NCBI RefSeq assembly: GCF_000170895.1
Contig: NZ_ABCS01000069.1
Coordinates: 16,001 to 54,471 of the forward strand
From: Plesiocystis pacifica SIR-1
GTDB taxonomy: Bacteria; Myxococcota_A; Polyangia; Nannocystales; Nannocystaceae
DNA: 38,471 nucleotides
Reading direction: 5' to 3'
Shown: positions 22,785-31,325 of the stretch, in pieces
How the letters are laid out: each line of letters starts with the position of its first letter
Numbering within the stretch: position 1 is the stretch's first letter
Program-made: the position numbers and the translations under genes
Notes under the pieces: model-generated
What the model was told of the DNA's origin: nothing
Seen by the model: only the letters and a program-made list of their open reading frames with translations
The model's database searches: none

Positions 22785-25700
22785 GTGACCACGAACTGGC
22801 CTGGAACGGTGTCTGACCGGGTAGAGCCCGGCTCGAGCGAGGACGAGGCGCTGCGCGCCCACCTGCGGGCGATCGCCGCGGGGGAGGGCGGGACCAAGCT
22901 CCCGGCGGTGTTTGGCGCTCCGGGTCAGCGCCGCCTGGAGCTGCTGCGCGGCGAGCTGCTGGCGGCCCTGGGCTGCGTCGACGAGGACGGCCGCGTCCGC
23001 GCGGATGCGCCCGTGCTCGTGCTGGTGCGCAAGGAGGGCAAGCCAAACCGCCTGCGCGAGGGGGAGCGGACCTTGCTGCTCGAGGGCGGCGTCGACGAGC
23101 TGCCCGCGGAGGGTCTCGCCGCCTTGGTCGAGGCCGGCGCGGCGTTGGTGTTCGTGGGTAGCGCGGGGCAGCTGTGGACCCTGGGCCAGCGCCACGCCGA
23201 GGCCATCGCCACCGCGCGCGCCCGCGACGGGGTGCAGGTCGTCGTGACCTCGCTGCCGACCACCGAGGGCTGCCTCGAGGTGTTCGAGCAGGGCTCGCCC
23301 TACGCCGTCCGCCCGGGCCTGGCCATCGAGGACGTCGCCGGGGGCTGGCTGGCCTTCGCGCGCGTCGGCGGGGACCCGCTGTTCGGCCTGCGCGGGCCGG
23401 GGAGCCTCGAGTCTCGAGACGACGGCGCCCCGGCGCCCCCTGGCATGCCCGGGCTGCTGCACGCCGAAGGCCGCGCCCTGGGGGTGTGGGCCATGCAGTT
23501 CGAGCGCGAGGGTCGGCCGAGCTTCCTGCCCACGGTGCCCAGCGCCTCGATCCGCGATCTGGGCGGCAAGAGCATCGCCAGCTACGAGCTGCACCACGCC
23601 TTCGCGAGCATGCCGATGTTCGACTACCGGGTGCTGTTCCGCGACGAGGGCACCCTGTGCGAGGTCTCGCCCTTGCCGGGGGCCGATCCTGCGGACATCG
23701 CCTCGCGCATCGAGGAGGCCTACGCCACGGTGCTCCCCGGCCTGAGCGTGGAGCTGGTCGCGGCGGGGCACAGCTTCGACGAGCCCACCTTCGACGACGC
23801 GCGCAGCAACGGGCGCCCTGAGGTGTGGGCGCTGTGGGCCGGCGAGGCCGACAGCGAGCCCCGGCGGGCGGCGTGGACCTGCGCGATCACGGCGGCGCGG
23901 ATCAACGCGGCCACGTCCGCGGGCGTCGTGGATCTGCGCCCCGAAGCCGCGGGCGGCGACGACCCCGGGGAGGCCCGGGCGACGCTGCGGGCGGCCCTCG
24001 ACGCCAAGGGCTGCATCGTGTTGCCGGACCAGCAGCCCATGCTGACGATCTTCCTGGGCGCGGCGGCCGGAGACGACCCGGCGGCGAGCCTCGAGCCTGG
24101 GCGGGACGTCGGCTGCTACATCGAGCTGCTCCCCGGTGATGACGAGCGCGAGCCGATGATCCTCAGCAGCGCGAGCTGGGAGGCCCTCGCCAACGCGCGC
24201 GCCCTGTTCCAGGGCGAGCTCGCCGAGGCCACCGCCGAGGACATCGAGGCCCGCTTTGGCGAGAGCCTGATCCGCGGCGTCAACCTCCAGGCGTGGACCC
24301 GGCCCGCGTTCGCGCGCGCCCCCATCGAGGCCAGCGACGCGCCGATCTGGGTCGACGAGAGCCGCTGCGTGGGCTCGGGGGACTGCGTGCGCATCTGCCC
24401 GACGGGGGCCGTGTCCTTCGCCGAGCCCAGCTCCGAGGGCGCGCGTCGCCTGCCGGTCATCGACGCCTCGGCCTGCGTGCGCTGCCAGCTTTGCGTCGAG
24501 CGCTGCGAGGTCGAGGCCCTGCGCCCGATCCTCGACACCGACGGCAGCGTCGGCGGCAAGGTGCTCGTGCGCGAGGCCCTGACCCTCGCCGAGGCCCGCA
24601 AGCGCCAGCGCCCGCGGGCCCTCGAGGGCGTGCTCGCCGAGCCGCCGGGGCGCCTCGACGCGCGCAAGCGCGGGGACGCGTCGGTGAGCGCCAAGCCGAC
24701 GGTGGTCCTCGGCCTGGCCACGGTGACCTTGCTCGAGCACGCCGCCGCGCTGCTCGTCGACGGCAAGCTCGTCGCCGCCGTGGAGGAGGAGCGCCTGGCC
24801 CGGGAGCGCCACTACTCGTGGCGTCACCCCACCCGCCCGGGCTCCTCCCTGGCCTCCGACCCCTGCCTGCGCATCGAGGAGGCCTGGCCGCCCAAGGCGA
24901 TCCGCTGGGTGCTCGCCTCCCAGGGCCTGAGCATGGACGACGTCGACATCGTCGGCATCAACGGCATCCCCGCGCGCATGCGCTACGCCATGGACGGCGG
25001 CGTCAACTGGCGGCCGCCGCCGGTGATGCGCGCCAACTCCCTGGTCTACGTGCCCCACCACCTGTCCCACGCGGCCTCGGCCTACGGCCTGTCGGGCTTC
25101 GACGACGCGTGGATCCTGTCCATCGACGGGCGCGGCGACTTCGAGACCGCGGCGATCTGGAAGGCGCAGGGCCACGACATCGAGCTCGTCGACGCCGTGC
25201 CCTGGCGCCCCGATCGCTCCTTTGGCGGGGTCTACAAGACCTTCACCCAGGTGCTCGGCATGGGCGCCCACGGCGAGGGCTCGACCATGGCCCTCGCGGC
25301 CCTGGGCACCCCCAACGTCGACGTGTCCGACTGCATGGGCGTCGACGCCGACGGCTCCCCGGTGCTCTCGGAGTGGACCACCCAGCACCGCTTCGGCGAC
25401 GACGTCCGCAAGCGCTCGGATCCCCTGCTCGAGACCCACCACGACCTCGCGGCCTCCGTCCAAAAGGCCCTCGAGGACACGGTCATCGCCTACCTCGAAA
25501 AGCACGTCGGCAAGACCATGGAGGGGCAAAACTTCGCCAACTCCGGCGGCGTGGCGCTGAACTGCAAGATGAACGGGCTGCTGCGCAAGCGCTTCGCGCC
25601 CAAGGACATGGCCGTGCCGCCGGGGGCCAACGACGCGGGCACGGCCATCGGCGCCGCGCTCATCGCCCACCGCGAGCTGACCGGGGAGCTGCCCCGGCTG

Positions 25701-26336
25701 GACATGGGCCACACCCACTTCGGCCCGGCGTTCACCGACGCCGCCATCGCCCAGCAGCTCAAGCGCATGCGCGTGCCCTTCCAGCGCCTGCGCGAGGTCG
25801 GCAGGCAGACCGCCGAGCTCATCGCCGGCGGCCAGATCGTGTGCTGGTTCCAGGGGCCCATGGAGTTCGGGCCGCGGGCCCTGGGCGGGCGCAGCATCCT
25901 CGCCGATCCGCGCCGCGAGGACCTCAAGCCGCGGCTCAACGACATGAAGGGCCGGCAGGCCTGGCGCCCCTTCGGCTCCTCGGTGCTCGCCGGGCATCAG
26001 GGCGAGTTCTTCGAGGAGGACTGGGACAGCCGCTTCATGCTCTTCGCCGTGACCGTGCGCGAGGACAAGCGCGCCGTGGTCCCGGTCATCGTCCACCACG
26101 ACGGGACCACGCGGCCGCAGGTCGTGCACCCCGAGCACCACCCGCGCTACGCCGCGCTGCTCGAGGCCTTCGGCGAGCAGACCGGGGTCCCGATGGTCGT
26201 CAACACCAGCTTCAACCGCGGCGGCGAGGCCATCGTGTGCACGCCCCTCGAGGCCATGCGCAGCTTCATGGGCCTGGGCGCCGACGCGATCGTGCTCGGC
26301 AACTGCCTGGTGCGCCGCTCGATGCTGCGGCGATGA
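22785..26336 (+). CDS. Fusion: unknown N-terminal region + ferredoxin + NodU/TobZ-type carbamoyltransferase
   Basis: This protein has about 1183 residues in three parts. Residues 1 to about 520 are unrecognised; a stretch around 265-345 (SYELHHAFASMPMFDYRVLF...) faintly recalls the C-terminal lobe of phenylacetate-CoA-ligase-like enzymes, which I do not rely on. Residues 520-580 are a ferredoxin: CVGSGDCVRICPTG (C528, C534, C538, with Ser at the second ligand position 531) and CVRCQLCVERCEVEAL (C564, C567, C570, C574). Residues 635-1183 are a carbamoyltransferase: AAVEEERLARERHYS, HHLSHAASAY, NSGGVALNCKMNG, PMEFGPRALGGRSILADPR, MVVNTSFNRGGEAIVCTP. Relatives carbamoylate sugars or antibiotics from carbamoyl phosphate. 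The GTG at 22785 was chosen for the TATGGT box; GTG 22809 and TTG 22716 are alternatives. It is divergent from the hydroxylase operon and overlaps the next gene by ATGA. Confidence 0.85.
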   Translation: MTTNWPGTVSDRVEPGSSEDEALRAHLRAIAAGEGGTKLPAVFGAPGQRRLELLRGELLAALGCVDEDGRVRADAPVLVLVRKEGKPNRLREGERTLLLEGGVDELPAEGLAALVEAGAALVFVGSAGQLWTLGQRHAEAIATARARDGVQVVVTSLPTTEGCLEVFEQGSPYAVRPGLAIEDVAGGWLAFARVGGDPLFGLRGPGSLESRDDGAPAPPGMPGLLHAEGRALGVWAMQFEREGRPSFLPTVPSASIRDLGGKSIASYELHHAFASMPMFDYRVLFRDEGTLCEVSPLPGADPADIASRIEEAYATVLPGLSVELVAAGHSFDEPTFDDARSNGRPEVWALWAGEADSEPRRAAWTCAITAARINAATSAGVVDLRPEAAGGDDPGEARATLRAALDAKGCIVLPDQQPMLTIFLGAAAGDDPAASLEPGRDVGCYIELLPGDDEREPMILSSASWEALANARALFQGELAEATAEDIEARFGESLIRGVNLQAWTRPAFARAPIEASDAPIWVDESRCVGSGDCVRICPTGAVSFAEPSSEGARRLPVIDASACVRCQLCVERCEVEALRPILDTDGSVGGKVLVREALTLAEARKRQRPRALEGVLAEPPGRLDARKRGDASVSAKPTVVLGLATVTLLEHAAALLVDGKLVAAVEEERLARERHYSWRHPTRPGSSLASDPCLRIEEAWPPKAIRWVLASQGLSMDDVDIVGINGIPARMRYAMDGGVNWRPPPVMRANSLVYVPHHLSHAASAYGLSGFDDAWILSIDGRGDFETAAIWKAQGHDIELVDAVPWRPDRSFGGVYKTFTQVLGMGAHGEGSTMALAALGTPNVDVSDCMGVDADGSPVLSEWTTQHRFGDDVRKRSDPLLETHHDLAASVQKALEDTVIAYLEKHVGKTMEGQNFANSGGVALNCKMNGLLRKRFAPKDMAVPPGANDAGTAIGAALIAHRELTGELPRLDMGHTHFGPAFTDAAIAQQLKRMRVPFQRLREVGRQTAELIAGGQIVCWFQGPMEFGPRALGGRSILADPRREDLKPRLNDMKGRQAWRPFGSSVLAGHQGEFFEEDWDSRFMLFAVTVREDKRAVVPVIVHHDGTTRPQVVHPEHHPRYAALLEAFGEQTGVPMVVNTSFNRGGEAIVCTPLEAMRSFMGLGADAIVLGNCLVRRSMLRR

Positions 26337-27247
26337 GCCAGCGTCGCCGCGTGGCCTTGGGTGACGAGCCCTACGACCTGTGGGCCTCCATGCACATCAT
26401 CGGCGTGGGCGCGCGCGACCCCTGCACGCGCGGGCCGAGCCGGGCCGAGCTGCTGCGCGCGATCCGAACGCCCGAGGGCCCGGCGAGCCTGCACCTGCGC
26501 GTCGACGCGAGCGCGCGTGTCGTGGACGCCGAGGTCTGGGGGGACGCCGCGGCCCAGGGCTGGCTCCTCGATCGTCTCCCGGCCCTGCTCGGCGCCGACG
26601 ATCGCCCGCCGCGCTTTGAAGGCAAGCTGGGCCGGCTCCAGGGCGAGCGCCCCGGCGTGCGCATGGGTCGGGTCCCGCGCGTGATCGACTGCGTCGTCGG
26701 CACGGTGATCCGCCAGCGCGTGGCCTGGCGCGACGCGGTCAACTCCGAGCGCAGCCTGATCCGCGCCCTTGGGGAGCCGGCGCCGGGGCCGAGCGCCGGC
26801 TTCGGCGAGCTCGTGGTGCCGCCGGGCAAGGAGCAGTGGGCGACCCTCGGGGCCGTCGATCTCGCGGCCCACGGTCTCGAGCGCAAGCGGGCCCGCACGC
26901 TGCTCGAGGTCGCCTCGCGGGAGCGGACCATCGAGCGCTGGGCCGAGACCCTCAGCCCTGCCGCTTTTGGTGCCAAGCTGGAACTGTTGCGGGGCGTCGG
27001 CCCGTGGACGAGCGGCACGGTGCGGGCCAACGCCCTCGGCGATACGGACGCGGTGATCGTCGGCGACTACGAGATGCCTTCCATGATCGCGTGGGCGCTG
27101 GCGGGGGAGGCCCGGGCCGACGACGCGCGCATGCTCGAGCTCCTCGACGCGTGGCCGGGTCAGCGCTATCGCGTGGTGCAATTGCTGTGGGCCAGCGGCC
27201 AACGAGCGCCGCGCTTTGGTCATCGCAAGCCCGGCTCGGGGCCCTGA
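26333..27247 (+). CDS. AlkA-like HhH-GPD DNA glycosylase
   Basis: This 304-residue protein carries, in its C-terminal half, the helix-hairpin-helix LELLRGVGPWTSGTV followed by DTDAVIVGDYEMPSMIAWAL. Asp245 is in the place of the catalytic aspartate of HhH-GPD base-excision glycosylases. No catalytic lysine and no iron-sulfur loop are seen, so it fits the monofunctional 3-methyladenine (AlkA) type. The N-terminal ~100 residues (LHLRVDASARVVDAEVWGDAA...) look like the AlkA N-terminal beta domain. The ATG overlaps the stop of the carbamoyltransferase fusion gene (ATGA), so translation is coupled, although no functional link is obvious. It should remove alkylated purines from DNA. Confidence 0.85.
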   Translation: MSQRRRVALGDEPYDLWASMHIIGVGARDPCTRGPSRAELLRAIRTPEGPASLHLRVDASARVVDAEVWGDAAAQGWLLDRLPALLGADDRPPRFEGKLGRLQGERPGVRMGRVPRVIDCVVGTVIRQRVAWRDAVNSERSLIRALGEPAPGPSAGFGELVVPPGKEQWATLGAVDLAAHGLERKRARTLLEVASRERTIERWAETLSPAAFGAKLELLRGVGPWTSGTVRANALGDTDAVIVGDYEMPSMIAWALAGEARADDARMLELLDAWPGQRYRVVQLLWASGQRAPRFGHRKPGSGP

Positions 27248-27399
27248 GCATCACGCCAATTACGCGATGAGTCTTTGTTGCGACGCTTTACTGGTCCTCG
27301 CGAAAACTGTCCGAACTTCGCGAACGATTCGAGTACCGAGGTGGGGAGGCTCATCACGGCGCCGCTTGTGGACTCGCCCAGAACAGCCGAGGATGCAGC
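27248..27399. other. Intergenic region before the protease gene
   Basis: These 152 bases contain no gene. TCGCGA occurs twice, 20 bases apart (about 27299 and 27319), giving a short dyad that could bind a regulator. AGGA lies before the GTG start of the protease gene. Confidence 0.3.
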
Positions 27400-28851
27400 G
27401 TGCGCGTCGATCGTTTGAGTTTTGGTCTCGGTCTGGGTCTATCTGCCTCGCTGCTGCTCGTCCCCGGCGGCGCGGCCCAGGCCGGGGAGCCGCAAGCCCC
27501 CGCCATGCCGGAGGTCCTCGGTGAGTCGAGCGAGACTCACATTTATGGCGGTGTGAATTCTGAGGTGTGCGCCTGGCCGACGACGGTGAGCCTGGGCAGC
27601 TGCACGGGCACCTTGGTGCACCCCGAGGTGGTCATCTACGCGGCCCACTGCGGCGCCAACTACAACAACGTCATCCTCGGCGAGGCCAGCCAGGGGGCCC
27701 TGGCCGCGCGCGTGGTGCCCACCGAGTACTGCAAGCTGAACCCCGCTTACGGTGGCGGCGGGCTCGGGACGGACCAGGCCTTTTGCAAGCTCGCCGAGCC
27801 CGTCCTCGACGTGCCGATCGTGCCCATCTTGATGGGCTGCGAGACCAGCGTGCTGACCCCCGGGCGCGAGGTCGTGCTGGTCGGCTTTGGCCAGGCCGAC
27901 ATCACCCCGCAGTACGGCCGCCAGTCCGAGGTCTGGACCACCCTCAACGGCATCAACAACAACGAGGCGAGCGTCGGCGGGGGCGGGGAGAGCTCGTGCT
28001 TTGGCGACTCGGGCGGCCCGGCCTACGTGCGGCTGCCGGCCGAGGCCGGGGGCGACGACACCTGGCGGGTGTTCGGCATCACCTCCTACGGCCTCAGCGA
28101 AGAGTGCGGCGGCCCGGCCTTTTACTCGATGATGCACACCGGCATGGACTGGTTCGAGGGCGAGCTCGCGTCCGAGGGCATCGACCTCACGCCCTGCCAC
28201 GACACCGACGGGACCTGGAACCCGACGCCGTACTGCCAGGGCTTCCCCACGGACCCCGGCACCCCCCACGGCTCGTGGGCCAACGGCTGCAGCTCGGGCG
28301 CGCCCAAGGGCGGCATCTCATCGATCTGCGGCGACCCCTTCGAGACCGAGGAGGTCCCGCCGACCGTCGAGATCGTCGATCCGCCGGACGGCACCACCTA
28401 CGAGACCAACGGCTCCGACACGGCCGCGGCGACGATCCGGGCCGAGGCCGCGGACGAGGGCAGCGGGGTCAAGGAGGTCCGCCTGCAGCTCGAGGGCGAG
28501 GACATCCCCAACGGCGTCGACGGTGTCGAGCCGTGGGAGTGGGACCTGGCCCTGCCGCCGGGCAGCTACGTGTTCAACGTCGTCGCCGTGGACTGGTCGG
28601 GCAACGAGACCGCGTCGGCCTCGATCGGCATCGGCGTCGACCAAGAGGCCCCGGAGGCTCCCGAGGAGCCTGGGTCTGACGATGGCTCGGACGAGGTCGG
28701 CGGTGAGGATGAGTTTGGGGCCGACGGCGGCCTCAGCGATGCGGGCTGCGCGTGCTCGAGCGCCGAGCCCAGCCGCGGCGCGGGTGCGGGCTTCGGACTG
28801 CTGATGCTCGCGCTGGGCTTCGCGCGCTCGCGCCGAACCCGCAAAATCTAG
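27400..28851 (+). CDS. Secreted trypsin-like serine protease with MYXO-CTERM-type tail
   Basis: This 483-residue protein has a Sec signal peptide to about residue 28 (VPGGAAQA). Next is a trypsin-fold domain starting IYGGVNSEVCAWPTTVSL, with the triad His83 (IYAAHC), Asp125 (LGTDQAFC) and Ser204 (CFGDSGGPAY). An Ig-like domain (about 325-415) contains PPTVEIVDPPDGTTYETN and DWSGNETASASIGIGVD. An acidic Gly/Asp/Glu linker leads to the tail GCACSS...GLLMLALGFARSRRTRK, a Cys motif, hydrophobic helix and basic end matching the myxobacterial MYXO-CTERM surface-sorting signal. So it is secreted, held by its tail and perhaps released later. It begins with GTG after an AGGA-type site. It is likely used in predation or nutrient degradation, as inferred from its type. 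Confidence 0.92.
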   Translation: MRVDRLSFGLGLGLSASLLLVPGGAAQAGEPQAPAMPEVLGESSETHIYGGVNSEVCAWPTTVSLGSCTGTLVHPEVVIYAAHCGANYNNVILGEASQGALAARVVPTEYCKLNPAYGGGGLGTDQAFCKLAEPVLDVPIVPILMGCETSVLTPGREVVLVGFGQADITPQYGRQSEVWTTLNGINNNEASVGGGGESSCFGDSGGPAYVRLPAEAGGDDTWRVFGITSYGLSEECGGPAFYSMMHTGMDWFEGELASEGIDLTPCHDTDGTWNPTPYCQGFPTDPGTPHGSWANGCSSGAPKGGISSICGDPFETEEVPPTVEIVDPPDGTTYETNGSDTAAATIRAEAADEGSGVKEVRLQLEGEDIPNGVDGVEPWEWDLALPPGSYVFNVVAVDWSGNETASASIGIGVDQEAPEAPEEPGSDDGSDEVGGEDEFGADGGLSDAGCACSSAEPSRGAGAGFGLLMLALGFARSRRTRKI

Positions 28852-28975
28852 GTCTACCGCTTCGCAAACGCAATGTCGGAGGCAGGCTTTCTACGAAGGA
28901 CGCGCAAGGGGCTCCAACTCGTCATGAGCCTCTTCAGGGCGCGGTTGGCCAAGGAGAGCGGTATCTGACGTTCGA

Positions 28976-29899
28976 GTGGTCTTTGGTGATCGGATCGAGG
29001 GACAGTGGCACTCAGGTGCCAATCGCCCCCCTTCCACGCTGACCTCTCCGACGCTCCGCCTCCGGGCAGAGCTCCTCGCCGCGATCGCCCCCTTGCTGCT
29101 GGCGACCGCGGCGTGCAGCGATCGCAGCCTCGAGGAGCGGGAGGACGTGTCGACCACGGCGGACATGACCGCCCTCGACGAGGGCGGGAACGCTGGGGGC
29201 TCGGTCTACGGCACGGTGTACGAGGGGGACGAGATGACCGTCGCGGACTATCCCGGCGACTGTTCCATCAACTACGCGAGCTTCGGCGCGCCCTATGTGC
29301 TCACCTCTTGCCTCGACGGAGCCGAGGACGAGTGCGAGGAGCTGTGCGGGTCCAAGGACATCTGCGGCTCGCTGTCGTCGGCTTGCATCGAGCTGCCCGA
29401 CTGGGACCGTCGGGCAGCCTGTCATGCAGCTGTCGTCCATGGTCGCGCCCTGTTCGCAGAAGGGGTCGACCCCGCTGCCCTCGCGGAGCGCCTCGCCGAG
29501 CACGCGGGGGCTCTGGAGTTGGTCGCGCTCATTCCGGTCGACAACGTGGAGGACGCCGACGAGCTCTCGATTGTGGTTGGCGTTCCCGCTGCCGTCGCTT
29601 CCCTCGACGACGACACGCTCGGGGACGAACACAGCGTCAGCGTCGAGGTCGCTGCCGAGGCGGTCCGGAGGGCGCAGGCGGCTCAGATCTCGGATGCCCT
29701 CTGGGGCGCGCTCGCTGACCTCGGGCTCGAAGATGAGGCCGGAAAGAGCGGCCTGTGGCTCGCCGTCGGTGGATGGGCGTCAGCGCGCCTTCAAAGCGGC
29801 AGCGACGGGCTCACGGCCTACTCGGAGAACGAGCCTCCCGAGGTCGCCATCTCCTTCGACATCGCGGATGGAACGACGTTGGTGGCCGGGTCGGCCTGA
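28976..29899 (+). CDS. Lipoprotein with Cys-rich N-terminal module, unknown C-terminal domain
   Basis: This 307-residue protein has SPTLRLRAELLAAIAPLLLATAAC as signal peptide and lipobox. A Cys-rich module follows (GDEMTVADYPGDCSINY...LTSCLDGAEDECEELCGSKDICGSLSSACIELP), closely like that of the next gene. The C-terminal ~170 residues differ: an alpha/beta region with VALIPVDNVEDADELSIVVGV and SVEVAAEAVRRAQAAQI, unrecognised. No ATG is in frame ahead of the signal peptide, because a two-base shift relative to the duplicate moved its ATG site out of use. The GTG at 28976, eight bases after TATCTG, gives 24 residues before the signal. Third positions are less GC-rich in the C-terminal part than in neighbours, which may mean a separate origin. 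Confidence 0.7.
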   Translation: MVFGDRIEGQWHSGANRPPSTLTSPTLRLRAELLAAIAPLLLATAACSDRSLEEREDVSTTADMTALDEGGNAGGSVYGTVYEGDEMTVADYPGDCSINYASFGAPYVLTSCLDGAEDECEELCGSKDICGSLSSACIELPDWDRRAACHAAVVHGRALFAEGVDPAALAERLAEHAGALELVALIPVDNVEDADELSIVVGVPAAVASLDDDTLGDEHSVSVEVAAEAVRRAQAAQISDALWGALADLGLEDEAGKSGLWLAVGGWASARLQSGSDGLTAYSENEPPEVAISFDIADGTTLVAGSA

Positions 29900-30033
29900 G
29901 CGAAGGGATCACGCGTGATCGAAACGCCGAGCTGTGGCACTCCCGTAGCCATGGCCTCTCGCGCGTCGACCTCCCCGACCCTCCGCCTTCGCGCCGAGCT
30001 CCTCGCCGCCCTCGGGCCCCTGCTCCTCGCTAG
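28986..30033 (+). repeat. Duplicated segment: 28986-29100 and 29915-30033
   Basis: The start regions of the two adjacent lipoprotein genes are related at DNA level, including bases ahead of the coding part. Both have GTGATCG, 12 bases, GTGGCACTC, then (after a two-base length difference) ACCTC-CCGAC-CTCCGCCT and GAGCTCCTCGCCGC. At protein level the similarity runs about 110 residues. This shows a tandem gene duplication whose 3' halves later diverged or were replaced. Confidence 0.7.
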
Positions 30034-31270
30034 CGCGGGGTGCAACGGGGAGGGCCCGAAGGACGAGGAGGCCGGCGTGACGACGCACGCGGGCAACCTC
30101 GACACCGATGGTCCAGGCGAGGGCGCGACCGAGGACGAGGGGACGTCGACGGGGACGGGGACGGGGACGTCGACGTCGGCCACCGAGGACGAGGGCACCA
30201 CGGGAGATCCGCCGTGTTCCCTCGTCACCGAGGGCGACTCGATGACCTTCGACGACTACCCCGACTGCACCATCAACCCCGACACCTTCATCGAGCCCTA
30301 CATCTTCACGGCGTGCATCCAAGGCGCCGAGGGGGAGTGCGAGGCGCTGTGCGAGACCAGCGGGCTGTGTGGGGCGCTGTGGTGCGCCGACGTGCCCAAC
30401 TACGACTACATCGAGGTCTGCGGCCCCTATTTCGACGCGGACCTCGGCCTGTGCTGCTCGCTCGTCGTCGCCGAGCTGTGGTGGGAGACCGACACGGGCG
30501 GTTTGGTCGAGGGCCGCCCCTTCCGGCCAGACCAGGGCGGGCTGCGCGTCGCGGCGATGGGGCAGGGCAGGGCGGGGGACTGGTCCCGGCTCAGCCCGAG
30601 GCCCCCCACCGAGGCCCTCGACGACGCGACCCGGGCTCGGCTCGCCGCGCACTGGCGCCGCGTCGCGTTGGCCGAGCACGCCTCGGTCGCCAGCTTCGCC
30701 CGCTTCGTCGCTCAGCTGCAGGCCCTCGGCGCGCCGCCGGAGCTGGTCCTCGGCGCGCTGGAGGCCGCGGGGGACGAGGTCCGTCACGCCCGCGTCGCCT
30801 TTGGCCTCGCGGCCTACTTCGCCGGCGCCCCCGTCGAGCCCGGACCGCTCGCAACCCGCGATGGCTTCGAGGGCGTGACGGATCTGGCCGCGGCCGTCCG
30901 CGACGCCTTCGTCGAGGGCTGCGTCGCCGAGACCCTCTCGGCCCACGAGCTCGAGCTGGCCGCCGAGGCCTGCGAGGACCTCGAGCTGCGCCACGCGATG
31001 CTGATGATCGCCGCCGACGAGCGCAGCCACGCCGTGCTGGCCTGGCGCTTCGTCGCCTGGGCCGTCGAGGCGCACCCGAAGCTGCGGGCGGAGCTGGCCG
31101 AGCTCGCCTCGCGGGTGTGTGCCGTGGACGAGCTGGAAGAGGCGGTCGAGGAGTCGGCCTCGGCGATGCTCCGCCTCGGGTGTCCGTCGCGCTCGATGCG
31201 TCAGCGCTGGCGGCGAATGGGCCTCGCGGAGGTCGTGGCCCCCTGCGCGGCGCGTCTGCTCGCGGTCTGA
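29951..31270 (+). CDS. Lipoprotein with Cys-rich module and C-terminal ferritin-like diiron domain
   Basis: This protein has about 439 residues. Its signal peptide ends in ASAGC, followed by a Thr/Gly/Glu linker with a GTGTGTSTS run. A Cys-rich module (about 85-165, CTINPDTFIEPYIFTACIQ...ECEALCETSGLCGALWC...LCC) is shared with the upstream gene. Residues 230-400 are a four-helix ferritin-like domain with diiron ligands E242 and H243 (AEHASVASF), E276 and H279 (DEVRHA), E327 (or E322) (EGCVAETLSAHELE), and E357 and H360 (ADERSHA). Such domains hold two irons and act as oxidases, hydroxylases or iron stores. A lipid-anchored, exported one is notable. I chose the ATG at 29951; GTG 29915 would add 12 residues and weaken the signal. 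It is 51 bases downstream of its paralogue. Confidence 0.85.
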   Translation: MASRASTSPTLRLRAELLAALGPLLLASAGCNGEGPKDEEAGVTTHAGNLDTDGPGEGATEDEGTSTGTGTGTSTSATEDEGTTGDPPCSLVTEGDSMTFDDYPDCTINPDTFIEPYIFTACIQGAEGECEALCETSGLCGALWCADVPNYDYIEVCGPYFDADLGLCCSLVVAELWWETDTGGLVEGRPFRPDQGGLRVAAMGQGRAGDWSRLSPRPPTEALDDATRARLAAHWRRVALAEHASVASFARFVAQLQALGAPPELVLGALEAAGDEVRHARVAFGLAAYFAGAPVEPGPLATRDGFEGVTDLAAAVRDAFVEGCVAETLSAHELELAAEACEDLELRHAMLMIAADERSHAVLAWRFVAWAVEAHPKLRAELAELASRVCAVDELEEAVEESASAMLRLGCPSRSMRQRWRRMGLAEVVAPCAARLLAV

Positions 31271-31313
31271 GTGACGAGGCTGTGACGGCTCACCACGACC
31301 GCGCTGGGCGCTG

Positions 31314-31319
31314 TACATT
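31314..31319 (+). promoter_or_regulatory. -10 box TACATT, leaderless promoter of the phosphoesterase gene
   Basis: TACATT is followed by six bases and the ATG at 31326, with no room for a ribosome-binding site. Confidence 0.55.
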
Positions 31320-31325
31320 GCGGCC

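Noticed and set aside
28976..29899. Possible frameshifted pseudogene of the ferritin-like lipoprotein
   Set aside because: After the shared module the frame stays open with coding-like codon use for ~170 residues, and neither alternative frame resembles the ferritin-like domain, so a domain replacement fits better than a frameshift.
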